Shown: positions 32,212 to 43,216, counted from the stretch's first letter. The stretch is DNA of 64,000 nucleotides from Harringtonia aguacate (GCA_014183095.1 JACCPH010000030.1:32409-96408); one strand, 5' to 3'. Notes: generated by a model from the letters alone, not told the origin. Numbers and translations: made by a program.

Positions 32212-32801
32212 ACAGTAAAGCTAGTCGATATACCTGAAATGATAGCCCACAACAAAGAACTTCCACCAAGGTTAGATGCCCGACCTCCCAAATCATCCCT
32301 TCAACCATGTCCGTCAGACACAACAACAGAGCTGGTTACGCCTTCTCTTTCCCAAGTCATCGCTCAAACTCTATCTGGTTCTTTACGTCCGGCTTGTGTT
32401 TTTTTTTTTGCCATGCTGCTCCGGGCCAGAATAGATCCCATATGCCATGTACAAGCCAGGTTAAAGACGAGGACTTATTCTATTAGCTCTATTATTATTT
32501 CTTTGCTTTAATTCGAGGAATTCTTTACTATCATAAGAGCGTTGAGAGGGACATTGTAAAAATAGGTGTCCAGAAAAGGATCTTACAGACTACATAAAAT
32601 CATAAAAATGTGAATCGCGTCAATCATGCAAATCATAACGCGTGACTTTTGGCTTGGTCCTCTTCGCTAGAGGCCGGGTCCAGCGGTAACAACCTCGATC
32701 ACGACGTCTGGGACAGGCAGACACTCGTTGAGGACATGTCTCTCCAAGACCAGATGCCGCGCGGAGGCATAACGTATCCGTGGACTGGTTTGCTAGGCCT
32801 G
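32212..32801. other. AT-rich spacer between LTR and ankyrin gene
   Basis: About 590 bp, AT-rich, with a T-run near 32400-32410. It contains no supported gene and probably includes the 3'UTR of the minus-strand ankyrin gene. Confidence 0.45.
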
Positions 32802-35694
32802 CTATGCATTGTCCTCGATCTGGTTCTGGTCCTGGTTCTGGTCCTGGCTCTGGTCCTGGCTCTGGCCCTGGTTCTGGTCCTGGCTCTGGTCCTGGTTCTC
32901 CTTCTGCTCTCGCTCCCGGTTCTCCCTCCGCCCCCGCTCCAGCTTCTCCTCCTGCTCCCGCTCCCAGTTCTCCTGTTCCTCCCGCTCCAGCTTCTCCTTC
33001 TCCTCCCGCTCCTGGTCCTCTTTCCGCTTCTTTTTCCGCATTCGTCTCTCGTAATTCCTCAGCACCGTGCAGACGCTATCGTTCTCCAGCATGACTGCCC
33101 TGACCATGGGCGTCTGGCCGTCCAGCTCAATGGTGACGTCGATGCGGGGGTCGCGCAGCAGCTTGTCCACCACGTCCCATTTGCCAATGGAGATGGCCAG
33201 GTGCAGCGGCGTCCAGCCGGCGTCGCTGGCCCTGTTGACGTCGAGTTCCGGCGCCTGGAGCAGCATCTGCATCAGGGCAAAGCTGTCTTTCTGTACCGCC
33301 ACGAGCAGGGGCGTCCAGCCAAAGTTGTCGGCTCTGTTTATGTCCGTGCCGACACTGTTGTAGAGCATCTGCACCATGTGCTTGTTATTGAAATAGCACG
33401 CCCACCAAAACGGCGTCCGCCCGGCGCAGTCCGGCACGTCCGCGTACCAGGGCGTCCTTTCCAGCAGGTAACGAAAAATCGTGTAGTGGTTCTTCCTGGC
33501 CGCAAGGGCCAACGGGGACTCCCCGCCCGCCTGCATCTCCTGGAAGTCAAATTCAACGGGAGAAATATTGTATTTCGAAGGGTAGCTCGTATTCCGGCGT
33601 GGTATGATGACATCGTCTCGCCGCACCGGTGTCCGGAGCGACGGATCGACCCCATCGTGGTCCAGGAGCATTTTGACAATATCGCGGAACCCGTACGAGA
33701 TGGCGCAGCATAGGGCTGTGCCGTTGCAGCCGATCCCGTTGATATTGACATCGTTTCGCGCCAAAAGAAGACGCACCACTTCGGTGTTCTTGTAGTAGAT
33801 CGCCTGCATCAGCGGCGTCGCCCCGTCGTAGGCTATGTTCGGGTCCGCGTTGTCCAGCGAGAGGATAAACTTGGCGCCGGCCGTGTTTCCTTCCGCAATG
33901 GCCATCTGAAGGGCCGTCCGCCCCGTCTCGTCGTAGTCGTTGACATTCACGTTGAACGCGTCCTTGACGAGCCGCGCGACCTCTGTGTAGCCTCTCGAGG
34001 CCGAGACGCGAAATGCCATCCGCCCGGTCGAGCGGGAGGCCAGCACTTCGGGGCGCGCCAGCAGCAGCTTGGCAATCTCGACGTTGCCGGTGCAGGCGCA
34101 CATGCCCAGGGGGGCGTCAAACACGGGCGCGAGGCTCGCGTCCATGTCCGGGTGTGCCAGCAGCATCCGCACAATCGCCACGCTGCTGATGCGCACCGCC
34201 TCGAACAGCGCCGTCCGCCCCCGGCGCGTTTCCTGGTTCGGGTTCACCTCGGGCCGCGCCAGCAGCCTCTCCACCACCCCGTCGAGGCCCTGCTGGCAGG
34301 CAATGTGCAGGGGCGTCTGGCCCAGCAGGTCGCGACCGACGGTTTCGACGTCCCGGTGCGTCAGCAGAAGCAGCGCCACGTCGGCCCAGCTGCGGCTGAG
34401 GGCGAAGTGCAGGGGCGTGTTGCCGTTGGCATCGCGGGGGCTGCTCTTGATGCCTGGGCAGGCCAGCAGCTGCTTGGTGATGTCGCGGTGGTCGTTGAGG
34501 ATGGCAATCAGGAGAGGCGGGCCTTCGGCGCTGCCGTCGGACGCGTTGACGTCCACGCCGTCCAGCGTCAGCAGATAGCGCACCAGCTCCGCGTGGCCGC
34601 CCTTGACGGCGTGGTGTAGAGAAAAGCGCGGTCTGGCGCCCATGGCACGCAGGCTCTTGACCAGCGCCAGGTGGCCGTGGAACGCCGCCGCCTCGATGGG
34701 CGTGCCCAGGCTGCCCAGGCTGCCCACACCCGACACCTCTGCGCCGGCGTCGACCAGCCTGCGCACAATGTCCTCGTGGCCTGCATAGGCCGCGGCGTAC
34801 AGCGGGTTGCCAAAATCCTCATCGCGTGCGTGCGCCGCGACGCCTGCCTGAGAGACCAGGGCGTCGACAATCTGGGCATCGCCCAGGTAGGCAGCAATGG
34901 CAAGACCGCCCGCTGCCAGCAGCGTCGCGTCCGGGCTGTCCGAGTTGTCGCCGCCGTTCTCGTCCAGGAACACGTTGGGGAGGGCCTTTTTCATAGCCGC
35001 CACCCGGACCATCCAGGCCTCTTTCCTCGGGGAGGGGCTGTCGCAGAGGAGCTCAATGTCACTGTCGTAGTTCCAGAACCTCCGCTCTTCGGGGTTCTCT
35101 CGCGGCACCATCTGCTGCAGCTGCCAGCACGACCAGCTGACGCCGCCATGCGCGACCAGGACTTCGCATGCGGCCCGCAGATACTTGATCTCGTCAGGGT
35201 CGCTGATGCCGTTGCTTCGCTTCCAGTCTACCAGAGACTGCGCCGCGTGGCAGATGCGACTGAGAGGCCATAGCGTGCAGCCCTCCCCGATGCCAATCTT
35301 GGTGAGGAAGATCCACGTAATGGTGGCTTGGTTCATGTCAGAAAACACATGGCCCAGGTCGATATAGTTGATCTTGCGCGCCAGCTCGCGCGAAACAATA
35401 GTATCAAGCCGATCTAGCAGCCGTTAGTAGGGCGTGGTGCGGAATACACAGCGCAGGTGGACGATTGGGGAATGACGTAGCGGGTCGATCAGCATGGATC
35501 GTCCTTGGCCAGCACGCTTGCGATAAAAGTGTACAAAGTAGGAAATACGACGAGTGTGGAAAGGGAAAGTCCATACGGCAAGTCTGCCTCATCCGGAGGT
35601 ACTGCAGTTTGTTGTCGCGGTTGTTCCAGCCCTTGGGTATGATAAGGGAGAATATGACCTCTATAATTTCGGTGGGGATGGTAACGAGAGACAT
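32802..35694 (-). CDS. F-box/ankyrin-repeat protein with low-complexity charged tail
   Basis: 909 aa from two exons, 35694..35577 and 35413..32802. The long exon has no proper ATG at its 5' end; a 163-bp GTATGG..GCTAG intron with a perfect TACTAAC branch connects it in frame to a first exon starting MSLVTIPTEIIEVIFSLIIP. Exon 1 plus the start of exon 2 (LRMRQTCHRLDTIVSRELAR) form an F-box-like N-terminus. Residues about 200-800 hold roughly 16 ankyrin-type repeats (GNTPLHFALSRSWADVALLL, GWTPLHLAISIGKWDVVDKL and others). The tail is a Glu/Arg/Lys helix followed by a Gln-Asp-Asn repeat encoded by a degenerate 12-bp DNA repeat. Such proteins could serve as SCF substrate receptors, an inference from the domain pair. 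Substrate unknown. Confidence 0.82.
32815..32960. repeat. Degenerate CTGGTTCTGGTC-type tandem repeat in ankyrin-gene tail
   Basis: A 6/12-bp unit (CTGGTTCTGGTC on +) is repeated with variation and encodes the Gln-Asp/Asn/Ser tail on the minus strand. The repeat lies inside the reading frame and multiples of 6 keep frame, so length changes would be tolerated. Confidence 0.7.
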
Positions 35695-36029
35695 GATGGG
35701 GAGGGGCGGCCGTGCTTCGAGCCCTTTCCATGGTGCTGCAGGAAAAGATTCACCTCGGCGCTGCAGGAACGTGAAGATAATTACACGGACCGAATGTAAG
35801 CGCACGTGTCCCCGACGCGAACGCGCGAACACATGTTGGATGACTAATCTTGGCCGCGGACGATCCTGCGACATGAAAGCGGTCGAGGCAAAATGCTTTT
35901 TGATTCTCTGTATTTTTTTTTTACCCTATGAAGCACGCCACAACGCCGGTATAATGATGGGCCCCTCTCCTCAGACAAGGTATGAACAAACTTCTACAAC
36001 GTGACAGCATTCACCATTTTCCTGGCCCC
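35695..36029. other. Intergenic, ankyrin gene promoter
   Basis: 335 bp between the ankyrin-gene start and the CIC1/UTP30 stop, both on the minus strand. It holds a T-run at 35912-35922. No gene seen. Confidence 0.5.
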
Positions 36030-37393
36030 TCAGATATCCATCGCTTTCTTGGCCGTGCTCTTCTGCTTCCGCAGCTTGGCTCTCTGCTCGGCGATGGACT
36101 TGTCCAAGGCGTCGTCGTTGCTCTCGAGGACCTTGGCCTTTTTGGCCGTCTTGGCCGTCTTGGCCTTCTTCTTGGTGCTCTTCTCCACACCCGCGGCGGC
36201 ACCCAGAGTCGCCGGCTCGGCCGCCGCCGCCGCCGCTGCCGCCTCCTCCGCCTCTTCCTCCTCGACCTCGGCAATGGCCTTGCGCTTCTTGCCAATGTTG
36301 GCCTTTTCGTGCTTGGCCGCCTGCTTGGCCTCGAATGCCTCGAGCTCGGCAGACCCGTTCTTGAGCACGTCCTTGCCGTCCAGCCACAGCTCGTCCGTCT
36401 GCCAGATCGGCAGCGCCATCGTCTGCGCGCCCTTGATAAAGAGGCCCTTGACGCCGTCCCACCGCTTCGGCACATACTTGTCAACCAGCACGCGCGCCAC
36501 CGCCTCGGCGTTCTCCACAATGTGCTCCGCCGGCCAGCCCGCGGCACCGATGCGCACGGCCGTGTTGGTCGTGGGGGCCAGGCTGACGACGGCGGCGCCG
36601 AGAGCACGCTGGATCTCGGCGGCCATCTGAGCAGGCGAGCGCGCGCTGGCGGTGGCGTCGTCCACAGCCTGCGCCAAGTCGTCCTCGGCACTGTGGGTGG
36701 TCTTCTTCTTGGGGGCCTTGACACGCTTGCCGTCGGGACCCTTGGGCCGCGCCTTGTTCAGCACGACGGGGACGGGACGCTTGACGGTGGACTTGTAAAA
36801 GGTCTTGCCCAGGGCCTTGGGCAGGCGGTTGATAACGCGCTCGTCGCCCAGGAAGATGTCGTGCTCGGCAAAGAGCTTGCGCTGGGCCTCGTACGTCTTG
36901 AACTTTTTCAGCAGGTGGGCGACGTCGACGACGCGAGTGATGCGCTTGCGCAGGTCTTCGGGGAACTCGTCCGAGGCCACAATGTTCTTGTAGGCACGCT
37001 GGGGATCGGCGGTGATGAGGCAGATGGTGAGGTCCTCGCTCGTGTTCAGCGGGTGCGGCACAATGATTTTATTGGGCTGCAGCCGCCGCGAGTCGAAGAC
37101 GTGGCGCTTGGTGGTGAGAGTCAGCCAGATCGGGCTCTGCGCCGCAGCCGTGCCCATGCCCTCGCCATCTTCGTCATCCAGAAGATTCCGCTTGCCGGAT
37201 TTGGCGGCCTCGGCTTTCGTAGACTCCTTGATGTGGTTCAGAAGCGTGGTGGACGCCTTGAGGACCTGATTCGTCGTCTGGTTAGTTCTGCCACCTCATT
37301 GGGCAGGGGTGCTTGTCACGAATGTCATACCTGAGAAGAGTCAACCGGGAACGGCGACGTGTCCTTCTTTTGAACTGCCTTGGAGTCTGTCAT
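36030..37393 (-). CDS. Ribosomal L1-domain ribosome biogenesis factor (Cic1/Utp30 family)
   Basis: Nucleolar assembly factor of 436 aa related to yeast Cic1/Nsa3 and Utp30, which bind pre-rRNA. Exons 37393..37331 and 37277..36030; intron GTATGA..AACCAG (53 bp). The N-terminus MTDSKAVQKKDTSPFPVDSS leads to VLKASTTLLNHIKE, then the L1-like fold: IWLTLTTKRHVFDSRRLQPN, LTICLITADPQRAYKNIV, RITRVVDVAHLLKKFKTYEA and FLGDERVINRLPKALGKTFY. The C-terminal third is Lys/Ala/Glu-rich with a KKKAKTAKTAKKAK nuclear-localisation-type stretch, more like Cic1 than the shorter Utp30. Single-copy housekeeping gene; the Cic1 versus Utp30 choice is left open. Confidence 0.9.
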
Positions 37394-37630
37394 GGTTGCA
37401 ACAGATGCAAAATTCAATGTTTCGACGTTCTGTAGCTTTCAACTGGCGGCGATGTGCTGCTTGTGGGGCGGTAAAAAAAAAAAGAGGCAGAACTGGCAAA
37501 AAATTTCTGGGAATTTTTTTGCCGGGCGGTGTGTACATTTTCCGGCACTAACGAAATTCTGCCGTAGGCGGTGTGTTCTCTGCAGCTCTTAGCCAATAAG
37601 CCCAAAATACTGCCGCAGAGGTAGCCTTGC

Positions 37631-37680
37631 CCAATGCAGACTGATGCAGACTGATGCAGGCTGATGCAAGCTGATGCTGC
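37631..37680. repeat. 10-bp minisatellite, CTGATGCAGA-type, about 5 units
   Basis: Five consecutive 10-bp units (CCAATGCAGA, CTGATGCAGA, CTGATGCAGG, CTGATGCAAG, CTGATGCTGC) within the divergent promoter region. Confidence 0.85.
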
Positions 37681-38578
37681 TTCCTTGATTGAATGGGTGT
37701 GCATGTTCTTCAGTGGTTGAAACTCCCTATTTATAGAATGGGATGGATGACGAGCCACCAATTTGGAGATTTCTGCCTCTGCATCTGACAGACGGGCGCG
37801 TCCCGGCTGCCTTTTTCCTGAGCGAGACGGGATGGGTTTGGTTTTTAACGAGGCCGATCCATGCCATGCATTTCGCTTGGTATTAGTGAGTGGCACACCA
37901 CTCTGCTGCATATTAAAAGTAGCCCGGGTGATTGGCCAGCGCCATTACGTATGTAGCAGAGCACCGGTACCACCAGCACTGGTACTGCTTGCAACCTGTC
38001 GCTGTCGCTGCATCTCATCGGTCCTCATGTCTTGCTGCTGCAGAAAAAAGGGATAGGGCAGATTTCAAAGTTTCGAACTCTGCAACGTCCTTCTCAAAAT
38101 GCAGCCAGTAGCCATTCAGGACGCGACAGTCAGGGTGGCTTCGGGTCTCGGCGGCTAAGGAGTCCAAGAGTCGGCGATGTGAGGGGCGCAGAGTTGGTGC
38201 AGGTGGGGTCACGACGCGCCTCGCTCTTGCCCCAGAAAGAGCAAGTCACGATTTCCTTGGCTGGCGGCAGAAAATGCACGACGAGTTTTACCGTCTGCAG
38301 GAGTCTGGTTTCATGGCTGGCAAGGCCATTCAGATAGAGCTCAGCATGAGTGGCAGTACGAGTACGAGCACGAGTAAATGCAGAGAGCATTTCGTCAGGA
38401 CGGCTTCCGGCGGGCCTGTATTGGATATATGATACGCGACATGCTTTACACGCGGTGGACACCCAGGGGGGGATGCTGGCACGGACCGTAGCAGCGCCAG
38501 GACGCGGTGGCCATAGCGGACATCGTGGCAATTATAGCAGTCACCCCGCTGTATTTCAGTGGATGGACCGCTGACAGG

Positions 38579-38666
38579 ACGCGTCGCAACCCCTAAAAAA
38601 GCCGATGCGACCAGGGCCCACGCCAAAACGCCAACGCGGTTCCCGTTTGTGTGAGCGTTTTCGCGC
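38579..38666. promoter_or_regulatory. MBF/E2F-like sites upstream of FHA gene
   Basis: ACGCGT at 38579-38584 is the MCB core and TTTTCGCGCG at 38657-38666 resembles an E2F/MBF site. Yeast TOS4 and PLM2, the likely relatives of the downstream gene, are known G1/S targets of SBF/MBF. Distance to the ATG is about 480-570 bp. Confidence 0.4.
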
Positions 38667-39147
38667 GTCGTTCCCACTCTCTGCTGCTAGGGAAATAACC
38701 ACAGACCGCGTCTTAAATAACGGCACCTCCCTGTTTCTCTCCTGCCCTCAACTCTTGCTCTGCAGTCTGGTCCGACCTGGCCTCCTCACAAGCGAACTTC
38801 TTTGATTTCTCATGACGTTCAGAACCTGACTTGTTCTGTTTCTTGTGCATTTCCCCTTTTGCTCACCACACTCGCTTTCTTCCGGCTTACACGTCTCAAC
38901 GCGAACCACACGCGGCAATTCGGAGCAAAAATCGAATCATACCAGCCATACGAGGCGAATTCCACGCAGGTCTGACTGGAACGCGATTCTTTCTCGTGGC
39001 CGACCAGGAAACTGGTTTTTCTTGAACCTTGCCATCCTCTCCTTTTTTTTTCCTCGCCAGCACCGCCCGACCTGTCATGCAGGTGTCATTGTGTCGGTAA
39101 CCTCGAACAACCACATCTCTCTCGCTCTCTCGCTCTCTCGCCTCGCC

Positions 39148-40998
39148 ATGGACTCTTCACCAGGGAGCAAGGCCACCGAGCCTTCTCTGCCTTCTGTCGC
39201 CGGCGTTAAACGTCCCGCACCAACTCTTCTCCCGCCATTCGAGCCGCTCTCCTCGTCGCCTGGCCTGCCACGGCTGGTCAAGAAAGCACGCGGCAGCTCC
39301 GCCGGCACCAGCTTCCGCAATGCCCACACCAAGTATCCCACGCCTGTGCCGACTTCCAGCACGGGCATTCTGTCTTCGTCACCAACACACGGCGGGGCGC
39401 GTCCAGCCCTGCAGCGGTCGATGTCCATGGCCTCGGAACGCGCTCCGCTGTGTGCCGTTCCATCGATCGAGCTCAACGAGAACGGCGAAACCCTGCTGAT
39501 GGGCCGATCCAGCAACTCGTCTCACTACCAGCTGTCTGCGAACCGTCTGATCAGCCGCGTGCACGTCAAGGCGCGCTATCTGCCGGCCACCGAACCGCTG
39601 GAGCTCAACCGGGTGGAAATTGTGTGCTGCGGGTGGAACGGGCTGAAGCTGCACTGCCAGGGGCGGACCTGGGACCTGGCCAAGGGCGACACGTTTACGA
39701 GCGAGACGGAAAACACCGAGATCATGCTGGACGTGCAGGACGCGCGGGTCCGCATCCAGTGGCCCAAGAAGGACCGGACCGAGCTGCTCGGTGCCCTGTC
39801 AGACTCGTCCTGGGACGACTCGCCGCGGTCCAAGACGGCCGGCCGCCATGGCTCCGCTGTCCCGGGCGCCCCCGGTGCCTCTGCCCTCCAGTCCAGCCCG
39901 CTCCGCCGAACTCGGATTGCCTCGCCTGTGAGCCCGACGCCCGTCGGCCTGCCGGCATCCGGAGCAAGCCTGCAAGCGCTGCTGTCTGAGCACATTGGCA
40001 GCAGCGACGAGGAGGAAGACGGTGGTGCGCCCATCAAGATCTATGAGGACGGGAGCGCCGATGAGGTCGACCTGCCCAAGCAGCCACCCAAGGAGGCCGA
40101 CACGAGTTTTGCCACTGAGCTGATGGACAGCTTTTCTAGCGAGCTAAGCGAGCTCCATTCAGACGACGACGACGATGATAACAACAGCGAAAACCCCAAC
40201 GACGATCCAGACGAGGAAAACGATCCGATCATCCATTCCTTTGGGCCCTTTGGGGCCAATCTCTCGAACCGGTTGGCATCCATCAGCACGAGCAGCCCCA
40301 AGGTGGAGCGGCCTCCGCTGAGCCGGATTCCGTCGGCAGACGGCTCAGTCACATCGGTCGGCTCTGGGGAGGCCGACTCGATCACAGTCAAGCAGCACCC
40401 CGCACCAGCGGCAGCAAAGGCAACATCGCGGCGGCGGTCCAAGTCGCCGGTCCACCGGGCGGTGCACCACAAGCGGCACACGAAAGAGGACGAGCAGAAA
40501 GAGCAGACCGGGGAGGGCGTGGGTCTTGGCATTACCATGGAGCCGCAGCCGCAGCCGGTACCGCAGATCAGCGACAAAATCAATGTGGATACGGTGCGCA
40601 ACCATCTGATCAACCAGCTGGCGTTTTCGCGGCTGTCGTCCAGCCCGCTGTCGACAATCATGAGCAACCTGCCGTCCGAAGAGCGGCGCGATCTCTCGCT
40701 CGATGGGCTGCGCTACATCATTGAGGGCACGGCGTGCGTGGGAGTCATACCTCGGCAGGGCAAGGACGCGGCGGGCCAGCCGCTGGAAAGCGAGTACTAT
40801 TACATCGCCGACCTGGACACGGATCTGTCGCGCAAGGGAGTGGTGGAGGGGATGCACAAGCCGAGCTTGCGGAACTGCCGGAAGCATCACAAGGTATGGA
40901 GGTCCTTTTGGGAGAGAAGAGAGCGTATGATGGTTGCCTGACATGGACTAACACGGGGTTTCTAGCAATACTATTGGAAGAGACCACGCACTCCCTAG
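39148..40998 (+). CDS. FHA-domain protein, Tos4/Plm2-like
   Basis: 592 aa from join(39148..40893,40966..40998). The forkhead-associated domain lies at about residues 108-215: ETLLMGRSSNSSHYQLSANR carries the conserved GR and the S/H cluster that reads phosphothreonine, followed by RVHVKARY. Downstream are long disordered Ser/Asp/Glu-rich segments (including about 330-375), a basic patch SRRRSKSPVHRAVHHKRH, and a conserved C-terminal block with EYYYIADLDTDLSRKGVVEG. The last intron (GTATGG..TTCTAG, 72 bp) adds only QYYWKRPRTP; retention would give a longer alternative tail. Tos4/Plm2 are chromatin-associated G1/S and checkpoint proteins in yeast. The start codon follows a pyrimidine-rich leader. 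Confidence 0.87.
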
Positions 40999-41402
40999 AT
41001 GGGAGGGGAGCAGACGAAAAACAAGCAGCGGCTGCGTGCGCGCGACCGCATCAGGAGCAGGGCCATTCTAGATTGCTGATGGCGAGATCACGAATGTCGA
41101 GAGAGGAGGGTGGTTTTTTGTTGGCTTTTTTTTTTCTTCTCTTTTTTTTTTCAGTCACGGGGCATGCGTCAGCCCCTGGCTACGAGTATATATTGTTTTT
41201 CGACGAAGCGGCCGAGCCATACCCCTTTGCGCTTGTCGGCGCTGTTTTTGATTTTGCATAGCCCCAGGAGTCTTGACGGTATTCCACTTAATTTGTTTTC
41301 AATGGTCTCTTTTTTTTTCCCCTCCGTGTTCCAGATATATCTTGGTGGATGCAACGCAGCCAGGGGAGAGGGGGATAAGATAGTGTATGGAACAGCAAGG
41401 CA

Positions 41403-41474
41403 AGGATGGCAGGATGGCAGGATGGCAGGATGGCAGGATGGCAGGATGGCAGAACGGCAGGGCGGCAGGATGGG
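41403..41474. repeat. 8-bp minisatellite AGGATGGC, 6 exact plus 3 degenerate units
   Basis: AGGATGGC repeats exactly six times (41403-41450) and is followed by AGAACGGC, AGGGCGGC and AGGATGGG. Noncoding. Confidence 0.9.
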
Positions 41475-42280
41475 TTCGTGTCTGAGAACAGAGGCGAAGG
41501 GATTTTCAGAGCAGCTATACCGCATTGGTAGAGGGATATGGGCAATTGACAAGTTAAACAAAGGGAGGGCCGTGGCCGGAGGACCGGCTGTGCCAAATGC
41601 TCGTACGAGCCGGCTACTGGCGGATGTTCATTGGAGATGACGACAGAGTGCCATGGTGGTGCACATTGCCATTATTACCCCACCAATTCCCAGATGCCGG
41701 CCGGGGGGCGTGTTGGTGCTGGGAATGTAAAAGGCCCATTGTCCATGGGCAAAACAAGGTGATGGTGGAGCTCGCCGATGCTTGGTATCACGCAACTGAG
41801 CCGACCATTTTGGGCAAGGCTAGTGATCCGGAATGGGTCGTTTGGTGCATCTGGGGATTTGCGTGTGGATTGCGTGTGGCCATGCAGGCCAGCCGACGTC
41901 TCTGATAGGTGCCCCCCTCGTCTGGCACCGCTATCTGACTCTGTTTTGAGGGCCGGTTCCCCCTGTAATACGATAGCGAGCTATGGGGCCTAGACCGGGG
42001 AAGTCAGCGCGACCGGTTCCCCCCTCATCCCACCAGCTTCTGAAAGCTGACGGTGTGGGATGGCATGGACGGTGCGCGTATGGTCCACGCAATGGCGTGG
42101 GATGGCAGTGGTGCGTTTGCCACCAGCCGCTGCTCCTGCGACCCCGGAAAGCTCGAGCGAGATACGGAGGTATATATGGGGGAGGGGGAAGGGTGGACAC
42201 CCGAGCTGTCTGAGGAGGAGGAGAGGGGAAAAGGCCTGCTCTCTTCCAATCAACAAGAGCGAGCACGCACAGACGAGTCG

Positions 42281-42288
42281 TATATAAG
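42281..42288 (+). promoter_or_regulatory. TATA-box-like element
   Basis: TATATAAG about 190 bp upstream of the ATG at 42476 and about 50 bp upstream of the uORF ATG at 42331, a spacing that would place transcription start between them. Confidence 0.45.
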
Positions 42289-42330
42289 TAAGTTAGATCG
42301 TCAACCAGTTTAGACATCCCTTGCCGAGCC

Positions 42331-42519
42331 ATGCCGGTGTTTTCACCTTCATTCTGGGTCACTGACACAGTCTCTCCTCAGTACACCACGAATACGGGTT
42401 CAGCTTGTTCTGGATCACTGACGGTCCCTCCTTCTTCAGAACACCACGAATACGATCCATCCCACTCTGGCCATCATGACCACAGCCGCCCAAGTCCACA
42501 GCCGCGGCACGTCGCCTGA
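42331..42519 (+). other. uORF overlapping the start of the next gene
   Basis: ATG at 42331 opens a 62-codon frame (MPVFSPSFWVTDTVSPQYTT..) that ends at TGA 42517-42519, 41 bp past the main ATG at 42476 and in another frame. Translation of it would bypass the main start, so it could repress the downstream gene. Confidence 0.5.
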
Positions 42520-43216
42520 CGGCCGCTCCTCGTCGTCGACCCTGTCGTCCTCGCCCCCGCACATTGTGCTGCAGACCCCCGAGCCCCAACACAGCACCTG
42601 CCACAGCTTCCACGGCTTCCACGGCCACCACTTATCAGCCATACACGACGACGACGACGACGACGACATGGACATTGACCCCCTCGTCGCCCTCGAGCAC
42701 CACCTGCTGGCCCGGCCGCCCGGGTTCCACCCACTGCTCCGCAGCTTCTCCCTGCCGGCGACGACGACGTCCATCACTCTGGCCCACCTGGCCGCCCCCG
42801 CTGAGGCTGAGGCTGAGGCCACCGCCGCAGAAAAAGTGTCATCGCCGTCCCGCTCACACTCTCGCTCGCCCGCCCCCACGCCGGGCGCCCGCCGCTGCAT
42901 GGCCGCCACCGCCGCCTGGACGCCGCGGCTCGACCGCCGACAGAGCTTTGACGGCCAGGCGTACCGCCGGGTCATGATGGCGCGGGCCACGGGCATGGTG
43001 GAGGACGGCGTCTTTGTGGACCCCGAATGCGACGCCCCGGACGACCGCGACAGCCTCTGCCTCGGCGGCCTCAGCCTGCGCCCCAACCTCGGCCACGACC
43101 TCGGCCACGGCTACCCGCACTGCCTCGAGCACCATCACCACCACGTGCACGAGCCGTGCCACGCCTACGAGGCGGACCGGGGCTTTAGCGAATGCATGCG
43201 GCGGGGGTCGACCTGA
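42476..43216 (+). CDS. Hypothetical protein, His/Ser-rich, 246 aa
   Basis: Single exon without signal peptide or membrane segment. It contains Ser-rich N-terminal sequence, His-rich clusters (HSFHGFHGHH and CLEHHHHHVHEPCH), a seven-Asp run followed by MDIDPLVALEHHLLARPPGF, and a more ordered block TPRLDRRQSFDGQAYRRVMM followed by ARATGMVEDGVFVDP that looks like the conserved core. The His/Cys content could bind metal, but no known motif is present. Strong G/C-ending codons and an in-frame stop support coding. Family not recognised. Confidence 0.6.
   Translation: MTTAAQVHSRGTSPDGRSSSSTLSSSPPHIVLQTPEPQHSTCHSFHGFHGHHLSAIHDDDDDDDMDIDPLVALEHHLLARPPGFHPLLRSFSLPATTTSITLAHLAAPAEAEAEATAAEKVSSPSRSHSRSPAPTPGARRCMAATAAWTPRLDRRQSFDGQAYRRVMMARATGMVEDGVFVDPECDAPDDRDSLCLGGLSLRPNLGHDLGHGYPHCLEHHHHHVHEPCHAYEADRGFSECMRRGST

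Larger units (their letters stand above)
37394..39147. promoter_or_regulatory. Divergent promoter region, CIC1-like / FHA gene
   Basis: 1.75 kb. It contains a 10-bp minisatellite (37631-37680), a T/C-rich 5' leader before the FHA gene, and MBF-like sites ACGCGT (38579) and TTTTCGCGCG (38657). A 52-codon ORF at 38274-38432 (+) has protein-like composition (MHDEFYRLQESGFMAGKAIQ) but also overlaps an open frame on the other strand; I cannot support a gene there. Confidence 0.45.
40999..42475. other. Intergenic, 1.5 kb, with 8-bp minisatellite
   Basis: FHA-gene 3' region and promoter of the next gene. It contains T-runs near 41128-41152, the AGGATGGC repeat (41403-41474), a TATATAAG core-promoter-like element (42281) and the uORF/leader described separately. 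No independent gene supported. Confidence 0.5.

Noticed and set aside
37631..37680. CRISPR-like direct repeats
   Set aside because: The units are contiguous with no spacers; it is a minisatellite in a eukaryotic genome.
38112..38434. Possible small gene on + (MHDEFYRLQESGFMAGKAIQ..) or on the opposite strand
   Set aside because: Both strands are open over the same stretch, no splice-linked start or family motif was found, and it lies in a promoter region. Recorded, not called.
42288..42440. 5'UTR intron using the GTAAGT at 42288
   Set aside because: That GTAAGT overlaps the TATATAAG core-promoter-like element and so is probably not transcribed. Left as a question in the findings.
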